Source: Capra hircus
Taxonomy: Eukaryota; Chordata; Mammalia; Artiodactyla; Bovidae
Assembly (NCBI RefSeq): GCF_001704415.2
Contig: NC_030811.1
Span: 79,936,069-80,000,068, forward strand
Reading direction: 5' to 3'
Length of the DNA stretch: 64,000 bases
Shown in pieces: positions 54,652-64,000 of the stretch (position 1 is its first letter; each line of letters opens with the position of its first letter). Under the pieces are notes generated by a model. That model saw only the letters and a program-made list of their open reading frames with translations. It had not been told where the DNA came from and did not search any database. A program made the position numbers and the translations under genes.

Positions 54652-55918
54652 GGTGCAATTCAGTCCAGTTTGGTCATTCAGTCACGTCCGACTCTTTGTG
54701 ATCCCATGGACTGCAACAGGACACGCCTCCCTGTCCATCAATGAGTCGGTGATGCTGTCCAACCATCACATCCTCTGTCATCACTTTTTCCTCCTGCCTT
54801 CAGTCTTCATAGCATCAGGGTCTTTTCAAATGAGTCAGCTTTTTGCATCAGGTGGCCAAAGCACTGGAGTTTCAGCTTTAGCATCAGTCCTTCCAATGAA
54901 CACCCAGGACTGATCTCCTTTAGGATGGACTGGTTGGATCTCCTTGCAGTCCAAGGGACTCTCAAGAGTCTTCTCCAACACCAGAGTTCAAAAGCATCAG
55001 TTCTATAGTGCTCAGCTTTCTTTATAGTCCAAAACTCACATCCATACATGATTACTGGAAGAACCATAGCCTTGACGAGACAGACCTTTGCTGGCAAAGT
55101 AATGTCTGCTTTTTAATATGCTGGCTAGGTTGGTCATAACTTTCTTTCCAAGGCGTAAACATCTTTTAATTTCATGGCTGCAGTCACCATTTGCAGTGAT
55201 TTTGGAGCCCCCAAAAATAAAGTCTGTCAGTGTCTCCACTGTTTCCCCATCTACTTGCCATGAAGTGATGGGACCAGATGCCATGATTTTAGTTTTCTGA
55301 ATGTTGAGCTTTAAGCCAACTTTGTTACTCTCCTCTTTCACTTTCAAGAGGCTTTTTAGCTCCTCTTAACTTTCTGCCATAAGGGTGGTGTCATCTGCAT
55401 ATCTGAGGTTATTGATATTTCTCCTGGCAATCTTGATTCCAGCTTGTGCTTCATCCAGCCCAGTGTTTCTCATGATGTACTCTGCATATAAGTTAAATAA
55501 GCAGGGTGACAATGTACAGCCTTGACGTACTCCTTTTCCTATTTGGAACTAGTCTGTTGTCAGCTGTTATGCTCAGCTCTGTTGCTTCCTGACCTGCATA
55601 CAGATTTCTCAAGAGGCAGGTTAGGTGGTCTGGTATTCCCATCTCTTGAAGAATTTTCCACAGTTTATTGTGATCTACATAGTCAAAGGCTTTGGCATGG
55701 TTAATAAAGCAGAAATAGATGTTTTTCTGGAACTCTCTTGCTTTTTTGATGATCCTGCAAATATTGGCAAATTGATCTCTGGTTCCTCTTCCTTTTCTAA
55801 AACCAGCTTGAACATCTAGAAGTTCATGGTTCACGTATTGCTGAAGCCTGGCTTGGAGAATTTTGAGCATTACTTTACTAGCATGTGAGATCAGTACAAT
55901 TGTGCAGTAGAGCATTCT
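54652..55918 (-). mobile_element. BovB LINE, 3' part
   Basis: Antisense BovB from the 3' tail through the reverse transcriptase. YADD survives in sequence (about 55390-55410), but the frame is split. Confidence 0.9.
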
Positions 55919-56229
55919 TTGAGCATATTCAGATGGTAACAGGAATTTATAGGTTCTATATGGCAGAGTAGAGGGTGAGGTGGCAGTAACTTTGTACTCT
56001 CAAGATTTCTGAAATGTGTTATTTGCTTTGCTTTACAATATACATGACAAATATCCATGTTTACTGTATGTAAAGTAGGAGATAGGTCACGGGTAGGGCA
56101 GAGATACTAAACTCTGGAGATACTCACCAGAGTTTATCTGAGATGGAAATTATGCTTTGGAATAAAGGCACTCTTGAGGACCCTGGAGTTTTATATATCA
56201 CATAAACTATAAGGAATATATTAATAGCC

Positions 56230-59200
56230 ACAGAGCTTTAGCCCAACCCTAAAGCTGCCAGAACTTACACAGACCTGGGAAATAGACTCTTGGAGGGCTC
56301 AAACAGAACCTTGTGTACACCAGAACCCAGGAGAAAGGAGCAGTGACCCCACAAGAGCCTGACCTAGACTTGCCCATGAGTGTCCAGGAATCTCCAGTGG
56401 AGGCGTGGGTTGGCAGTGGCCTGGTGCACGGTTGGGGGCACTGAGTGTAGCAGTGCCTGCATGGGACCTTTTGAAGGAGGTCCCCATTATCTTCAATACC
56501 TCCACCATAGTTTGGCTCCAGGTAAATAACAGGGAGGGAAAACAGCCCCACCCATCAAAGGAAAATCGGATTAAAGATTTACTGAGCATGGTCCTGCCCA
56601 TAGGAACAAGACCCAGTTTCCCCCCCAGTCAGTCTCTCCCATTAGCAAGCTTCTATAAGCCTCTTATCCTTCTCCACTGGGGGCGCAGACAGAATGAAAA
56701 CAAAAATCACAGAAAACTAACCAATCTGATCACGTGGACCACAACTTTGTCTAACTCACTGAAACTACAAGCCATGCTGTGTAGGGCCACCCAAGATAGG
56801 CGGGTCATAGTGGAGAGTTATGACAGAATGTGGTCCACTGGAGAAGGGAATGGCAGACAACTTCAGTATTCTTGCCTTGAGAACCCATGAATAGTAGGAA
56901 AAGGCAAAAAGATAGGACAGTGAAAGATGGACTCCCCAGGTCAGTAGGTGCCCAACATGCTACTAGAGAAGAGTAGACAAATAACTCCAGAAAGAATGAA
57001 GTGACAGAACCAAAGCAAAAACAACAGCCAGTTGTGGATATGACTGGTGATGGAAGTAAAGTCCAATGCTGTCAACATTTTAGGATCAGTGAAATAAAAT
57101 GGACTGGAATGGGTGAATTTAACTCATATGACCATTATATCTATTATTGTAGGCAAGAATCCTTTAGAAGAAATGGAGTAGCCATCATAGTCAACAGAAG
57201 TCATCAACATAGTCCAAAATGCAGTACTTGGATGCAACTTCAAAAACGACAGAATGATCTCTGTTCGTTTCCAAGGCAAACCATTCAGTATCACAGTAAT
57301 CCAAGTCTATGCCCCAACCAGTAATGCTGAAGAAGCTGAAGTTGAATGGCTCCATGAAGACCTACAAGACCTTCTAGAACTAACACCCCAAAAAGATGTC
57401 CTTTTCATTATAGAGGACTGGATTGCAAAAGTATGAAGTCAAGAAATACCTTGAGTAATAGGCAAATTTTGCTTTGGAGTACAGAATGAAGCAGGGCAAA
57501 GGCTAATAGAGTTTTGCCAAGAGAATGCACTGGTCATAACAAACATCCTCTTCCAACAACACAAGAGATGACTCTACAACATGAACATCACCAGATAGTC
57601 AATACTGAAATCAGAGTGATTATATTCTTTGCAGCCAAAGATAGAGAAGTTCTATACAGTCAGCAAAAACAAGACTGGGAGCTGACTATGGCTCAGATCA
57701 TGAACTCCTTATTGCCAAATTCAGACTTAAATTGAAGAAAGTAGGGAAAACCACTAGAACATTCAGGTATGACCTAAATCGAATCCCTTACAATTATACA
57801 GTGGAAGTGAGAAATAGATTCAATGGATTAGCTCTGATAGACAGAGTGCCTGAAGAACTATGGATGGAGGTTTGTGACACTGTATAGGAGGCAGGGATAA
57901 AGACCATCCCCAAGGAAAAGAAATGCAAAAAGGCAAAATGGATGTCTGAGGAGGCCTTACAAATAGCTATGAAAAGAAGAGAAGCGAAAGGCAAAGGAGA
58001 AAAGGAAAGATAGACCCATTTGAATGTAGAGATCCAAAGAATAGCAAGGAGAGATAAGAAAGCCTTCTTCAGGGATCAATGCAAAGAAATAGAGGAAAAC
58101 AATAGGATGGGAAAGACTAGAGATGTCTTCAAGAATACTAGAAATACCAAGGGAATATTTCATGCAAAGATGGGCACAATAAAGGACAGAAATGGTAGGG
58201 ACCTAACAGAAGCAAAAGATATTAAGAAGAGGTGGAGAGAATACACAGTAGAACTATACAATAATGATCTTCATGACCGTATGATCACTCACCTAGAGGA
58301 AGACATCCTGGAATGCGAAGTCAAGAGGACCTTGGGAAGCATCACTGCAAACAAAGCTATTGCAGGTGATGGAATTCCAGTTGAGCTATTTCAAATCCTA
58401 AAAGATGATGCTGTCAAAGTGCTGCACTCAATATGCAGCAAATTTGGAAAACTCAGCAGTGGTCACAGAACTGGAAAAGGTCAGTTTTCATTCCAATCCT
58501 AAAAAAGGCAATGCCAAAGAATGCTCAAACTACCGCACAACTGCACTCATCTCACATGCTAGTAAAGTAATGCTTAAAATTCTCCAAGCCCGGCTTTAAC
58601 AGTAAATGAACCATGAACTTCCAGATGTTCAAGCTTGATTTAGAAAAGGCAGAGGAATTAGAGATCAAATTGCCAACATCCGTTGGATAATTGAAAAAGT
58701 AAGACAATTCCAGAAAAATATCTACTTTATTGACTACACCAAAGCCTTTGACTGTGTGGATCACAACAAATTGTGGAAAATTCTTCAAGAGATGGGAATA
58801 CCAGACCAACTGACCTGCCCTGTGAGAAATCTGTACGCAGGTAAGGAAGCAACAGTTAGAACTGGACATGGAACAGCAGACTGGTTCCAAATAGGAAAAT
58901 GAGTGCATTATGTCAAGGCTGTATATTGTCACCCTGCTTTTTAACTTATACGCAGAGTACATCATGAGAACTGCTGGGATGAATCAGCTACAAGCTGGAA
59001 TCAAGATTGCTGGGAGAAATAGCAATGACCTCAGATATAGTGAAGAACTAAAGAGCCTCTTGATGAGAGAGAAAGAGAAGAATGAAAAAATTGGCTTAAA
59101 ACTCAACATTCAGAAAACTAAATCATGGCATCTGGTCCCATCATTTCATGGCAAATACATGAGGAAATAGTGGAAACAGTGTCAGACTTTATTTTTGGGG

Positions 59201-59790
59201 GCTCCATAATCACTGCAGATGGTGACTTCAGCCATGAAATTAAAAGATGCTTGCTCCTTAGAAGGAAAGTTATGACCAACTGAGACAGCATATTAAAAGG
59301 CAGAGACATTACTTTGCCAACAAAGGTCCATCTAATCAAAGCTATGGTTTTTCCAGTAGTCATGTATGGATGTGAGTTTTGGATTATAAAGAAAGCTGAG
59401 CGCCAAAGAATTGATGCTTTTGAACTGTGGTGTTGGAGAAGACTCTTGAGGGTCCCTTGGACAGCAAGGAGATCCAACCAGTCCATTAAAGGAAATCAGT
59501 CCTGAATATTCATTGGAAGGACTGATGCTGAAGCTGAAACTCCAGTACTTAGGCCACCTGATGTGAAGAACTGACTCATTGGAAAAGACCCTGATGCTTG
59601 GGAAGATTGAAGGCGGAGGAGATAGGGGCGACAGAGGATGAGATGGTTGGATGGCATCACCGACTTAATGGAAATGAGTCTGAGTAAACTCCGGGAGTTG
59701 GCAATGAACAGGGTGGTGTGTCGTGCTGCAGTCCATGGGGTCGCAAAGAGTCAGACACTACTGAGTGACTGAACTGAACTGAAATGAACA
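56230..59790 (+). mobile_element. Near full-length BovB LINE
   Basis: The most complete BovB here: 5' untranslated part (56230-57000), endonuclease region (57000-57720), reverse transcriptase (57800-59100) and 3' tail to 59790. It has an internal deletion near 57087 that removes the start of the endonuclease domain, and another near 59038 that removes the YADD catalytic segment. Numerous stops are also present. It is not capable of autonomous retrotransposition. Confidence 0.88.
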
Positions 59791-60984
59791 GAACTTTACT
59801 CTGGGTAAAACAGTAGGCTGAATTGCACGCATAGAAAATGTATAGAGAGGAAGAAGCATCAGAGGCAAGAGAGGAGAATACAAAGACAAGGGCTTATTTC
59901 TAGGGAAGCATGAGCATCTATACAGTAATAGAAGCATAAATAAGGCCAGTGCAGAGGAGAGAACCGAGCTTGGACCTACCTAGGCTCATAGAGCCACAGT
60001 TACAGCTACTGTTCTATTACTGCTAATACCACATTCATTCTACACAGTTGAGGACTATGTTTTATTATGGAAAGACAGGCCTACATGAACGATTGGAAAT
60101 ACGTAGTTGGTATAACTCCACGTCCTAAGTATTAAAGAGTAGAATTTAATTGCTGGAGACTTCATAGGAACCTTCATAGGAATCTTCTTCTTTTAAGAAG
60201 ACGTCTTCTTCTTAAAATGGAAATTTGGATTGTGATAAATTATTAAATATTTTCACTTTCTGATAGAGATCAGGGAGCACGATTCTAAAACTTTTCTTTA
60301 TTTCTGAAACTTTTTTGAAATATTAACATCTGTTATGTTGTATATTTTCCACAGATATCTTAACAACCCTTCTAAATTAAAGGCCCCATAAGATTGTGAA
60401 ACCTATGTGTATTAGCAGTTAACTTCCTTCTGCTTGTCCCCATTCCCTTCCCACCCTAGCCCTGCCACCAGCACGTGAGCAGCATGTTTAGAGAAGTACA
60501 AGGAGGGGAATCAGTGGAGTAATCAACTGAACGGACAGCTGAGTGACAAGGATTCAGAAATTTTTCTACAAATAATTTCTTGCTGAAATCTGTTATTTTG
60601 CTTCATTATTTATGTTATCAGAATATTTAACTCTGGTTCCAGCTGAAGCTGGCAACACAGGAAATTCCTGAACTCACCTTCTCCTACAGACACTTCGAAC
60701 CTACAGCAATGTAAAGAACAATTTTCTCTGAAAAAAACTAAAAACTAACTGAGCAAGTTTTCCGACACATAAAACAAATGAGAAAAACTCCACATCAGGG
60801 CAGGTAGAAGAGGCTGCAAAACAATCCTGCCATTGTCAAGAAATGGTCAAGGTTAAATCTAACCTGGAACATCACCTAAGGAGGAAAAAGTCTAAGCCCC
60901 ACATCAGGCATACTAACATTTAGTAACTGCCCTTGAGAGATGAGCACACAATACAACTAGACCTGAAAGCCAATGTTTCTCTCA
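59791..60984. other. No gene recognised
   Basis: Intergenic. 60640-60980 may be a very diverged L1 5' part. A 16-base palindrome lies at 60195-60210. Confidence 0.45.
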
Positions 60985-62437
60985 TCCATGAGGAACTAGA
61001 AAATGAAAAAAATGAGGTTCAAAGTTAGCAGAAAGAAAGAAATAAAAATAGAGCAGAAATAAATAGGGACTAAAGACATAGATAAGATCAGCAAAACTGA
61101 AAGCTGATTCTACAAAAATATAAACAAAACAAAAAAACCTTGGGTACATGCACCAAAACAAATTCAAATAAATGAAAGAATTCAGATAAAATCACAAGTG
61201 AAAGAGGAAATATTACAACTAATACCATAGAAAAACAAAGGTTAATTAGATACTATTGACAATTATATGTCAATATATTTGATCACCTAAAAGAAATAAG
61301 GTAAATTCCTAGAAACATACAACCTACCAAAACTGAATCATAAAGAAACAGAAAAACTGAATACACCAATTACTATTAAACAGCTTGAATTAAAAAATCT
61401 AAAACCTTTCACCAAACAAAAATTTAGGATCTGACAACTTCATTGGTGATTTCTATGAAACGTTCAAACAAGAATTGATAAAAATTCTTCTCAACTCTTC
61501 CCAAAAACAGAAGAGGAAGCATGCCAAACTCATATTACAAGTCCAGCAAAACTATCGTACCGACATCACATAAGAAAGTCAAAAGAAAAGTATAGATTAA
61601 TATCCCTGGTAGACACAGATGCAAAATTCTCAACAGAATATAAACAAGGCAAATTCAACAACACGTTAAAATGCTTATACACTGTGAATATGTGGAACTT
61701 ATTTCAAGGACACAAGGATTGTTCAACATGTACAAATCATTCCATGTTATACACCACACTAACAAAATGAAAAATAAAAATCACAATTATCTCAATAGAT
61801 ACACAAAAAGCATTTGACAAAATTCAACACTTATTTATTATTAAAAACTTCCAACAGAATTACAGGAAACGTACCTCAACATAATAAAGGCCATTTATGA
61901 CAAACCCACAGCTAACATCATATCCATGGTGAAAAGCTGAAAAACTTTCTTCTAAGATCAGTAACAAGACAAGGGTGACCACCCACAATTGTTACTCCAC
62001 ATAGTACTGGAAGTCTGAGCTGCATCCATCAGATAAGAAAAAGAAATTAAAGATGTCTACATTGGAAAGGAAGAGGTAAGACTGTCTCTGCAGATGACTT
62101 GATATTATAGGCAAAAAGTCCTAAAGATTCTGCCAAAAAATAAAGAAAAAAGAAAGACACAGTTAGAACTAGTAAAAAAAAATTCCATCAAGTAGCATGA
62201 TACAAAACCAAAGTACAAAAATGTTGCCTTTCTATACACTCTATAAACTCTCAGACACAAAAACTAAGAAAACAATCCCATTTGCAATTGGTTCAAGATG
62301 AACCATGCACATAGGAATAATGTAACTGAGGTGGTGAAAGATAAATTCTTTCTCCTAAATTCTGCACACTGAAAAATGAAATGATGAAATAAATAAGTCA
62401 CAAAGATCTTCCATGATCATGAATTGAAAGAATATTT
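60985..62437 (+). mobile_element. L1 LINE, ORF2 part
   Basis: L1 ORF2 remnants ('gaaagctgattctacaaaaat', 'tgatttctatgaaacgttcaaac', 'aaaaatcacaattatctcaatagat'), interrupted by the BovB at 62438-63112 and continuing after it. Confidence 0.82.
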
Positions 62438-63112
62438 GCTAGCTTAAAACTCAACAGTCAAAAAATTAAGATCATGACATACGGTCCCATCACTTCACGG
62501 CAAACAGAGGGGGAGAAAATGCAAGCAGTGATAGATTTTATTTTCTTGGGCTCCAAAATCACTGTGGACAGTGACTGCAGCCATGAATTAAAAGGCGCTT
62601 GCTTCTTCGATGAAAAGTTATGACAAACCTAGACAGCAGAGAATTCACTTTGTCAATAAAGGTCTGTATAATCAAAGCTAGGGCTTTTCCAGTAGTTGTG
62701 TATGAATGTGAGAGTTGGACCATAAGGATGGCTGAGCACCCAAGAATTGATGCTTTTGAACTGTCGTGCTAGAGAAGACTCAAGAGTCCCTTGGACAGCA
62801 AGGAGATCAAACCAGTTGATCCTAAAGGAAATTAACTGTGAATATTCATTGGAAGGACTGATGCTGAAGCTGAAGTTCCAATTCTTTGGCCACCTGATGT
62901 GAAGAGCTGACTCATTGGAAAAGAACCTGATGCTGGGAAAGACTGATGGCAGCAGGAGAAGGGGGCAACAGAGGATGAAATGACTGAATGGTATCATAAC
63001 TCAACGGACATGAGTTTGACCAAACTCCAGGAGATAGTGAAAGACAGGGAAGTCTGATATGCTGCAGTCCATACGGTCGCAAAGAGCTGGACATGACTGC
63101 GCGCCTGAACAA
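62438..63112 (+). mobile_element. BovB 3' end fragment inserted in the L1
   Basis: Sense BovB from 'agcttaaaactcaacagtc' to 'gactgcgcgcctgaacaac'. Confidence 0.9.
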
Positions 63113-63780
63113 CAGCCGTGATGGAAAACAGGTGGAGGTTTCTCAAAAAATTAAAAATGCAATAAGGTCAAGCAATTCCACTCCTGGGTATTAGAAGTAA
63201 AAAAGAACCTTGATTTTGAAAGATTTCTACATTCCCGATATTGCTGCAGCATTACTAACAATAACGAAGATCAATCAGTCAACTGATCAATTGATTTATC
63301 TATCTAGAACAGACTATCAAATAGCCATAAAAAATAAAATCTTGACCTTCGTGACACCATGGATGGTCCTTGAGGACCATAAGTAAAATAAGTCAAACAG
63401 AAAAAGACAAACACAGTATGATTTCATTTATATGTGGAATACAAAAGAAAAAAAAGTCAAGCTCAGATATACAGGAAACAAATTGCTGGTTGCCAGAGGC
63501 AAGGAGTGGGGGTAGATGAGTCAGCAAAATGTGTCAAAATGATACAAACTTCTAGTAATTAAGTCCTTGGTATATATTATACAATATGACAACTCAGTAA
63601 ATAATCTTGTATTGCACATTAGAAAGCTGCTAAGACAGTAAACCTTTAGTGTTTATCACAAGAATAAAGAACTGTAACTATTTACAGTGATAGTTGCTAC
63701 CTAGACTTATTTTAGTGATTATTTCACAGTGCATATAAACCAAATCTTTGCTGTACACCTGAAACTAAGGTAATGTTATG
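63113..63780 (+). mobile_element. L1 3' end, homologous in layout to 580-1469
   Basis: End of L1 ORF2 and 3'UTR with the same blocks as the copy at the window start ('gctggttgccagaggcaagg', 'gtaactatttacagtgatagt', 'gtacacctgaaac'). Confidence 0.85.
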
Positions 63781-64000
63781 CCCTACGTATCTGCACAGGA
63801 TTGGTCCAGGACCTCCATGAATACCAAAATCCAAGGAGACTCAAGTTCCTTACATAAAATGGCATAGTGCAATTGGTCCTCCATAGCTGCCATTCACATC
63901 CTCAGATTCAACCAAGCATCTGCCCTTCACATCTCCAGATTCAACCAAGAACAAACTGAATTCCAAGTCTGGTAAAACCTGCATGTAGGGAACCCAAGGA
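63781..64000 (+). mobile_element. Tigger/pogo-type DNA transposon remnant, cut by the window end
   Basis: Same family and same insertion point in the L1 tail as 1470-1679. The first few bases of the terminal repeat are deleted, and it has a local duplication around 63891-63948. Confidence 0.65.

Noticed and set aside
56405..56890. 161-codon open frame as a novel gene
   Set aside because: It lies in the 5' part of the near full-length BovB element and runs into its conserved 'ggagaagggaatggcagac' segment.

Overview
The window is mammalian nuclear DNA, almost certainly from a ruminant. It is packed with BovB (RTE-clade) LINE copies and tRNA-derived Bov-tA SINEs, a combination typical of cattle, sheep, goats, deer and their relatives. 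Older mammalian repeats (L1, L2, MIR, MER5A, Tigger-type DNA transposons) fill much of the rest. No bacterial gene, rRNA, tRNA gene or CRISPR array is present.

The only host gene I can support is a CD36-family scavenger receptor (platelet glycoprotein 4, fatty-acid translocase) on the + strand. Twelve coding exons between 20175 and 48995 join with canonical GT-AG introns and consistent phases into an uninterrupted 472-codon reading frame. That is the exact length of human and bovine CD36, and the exon structure matches human exons 3-14. Upstream (about 14.5-20.1 kb) lie a probable splice acceptor for the 5'UTR part of the first coding exon and weaker candidates for a promoter and a noncoding exon. 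Downstream are a long 3'UTR region and a possible separate 3'UTR exon near 51.4 kb.

The protein keeps every structural hallmark: two membrane segments, four cytoplasmic cysteines of the palmitoylation type, six ectodomain cysteines and both C-terminal lysines. It differs at many positions that, as I remember the sequences, are the same in human, pig and cattle CD36. Most notably both ligand-binding lysines, K164 and K166, are asparagine, and the N-glycosylation pattern is changed. I therefore infer a diverged but intact CD36 paralogue rather than the ordinary orthologue. In support, the two ends of the window carry the same L1 / Tigger-like junction 62.3 kb apart, as expected if the locus is part of a tandem segmental duplication.

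Layout: 0-20 kb is upstream intergenic or 5' region with L1, BovB and Bov-tA copies. 20.1-49.0 kb is the CD36-like gene; its introns hold BovB copies (an inverted pair in intron 4), a run of antisense Bov-tA SINEs in intron 6, a (TG)23 tract just inside intron 5, and a SINE just inside intron 6. 49-54 kb is 3'UTR and 3' flank with few repeats. 54.6-64 kb is a repeat block with an antisense BovB, the most complete BovB of the window (56.2-59.8 kb), an L1, another BovB fragment and the second L1/Tigger junction. All BovB and L1 coding remnants are broken.
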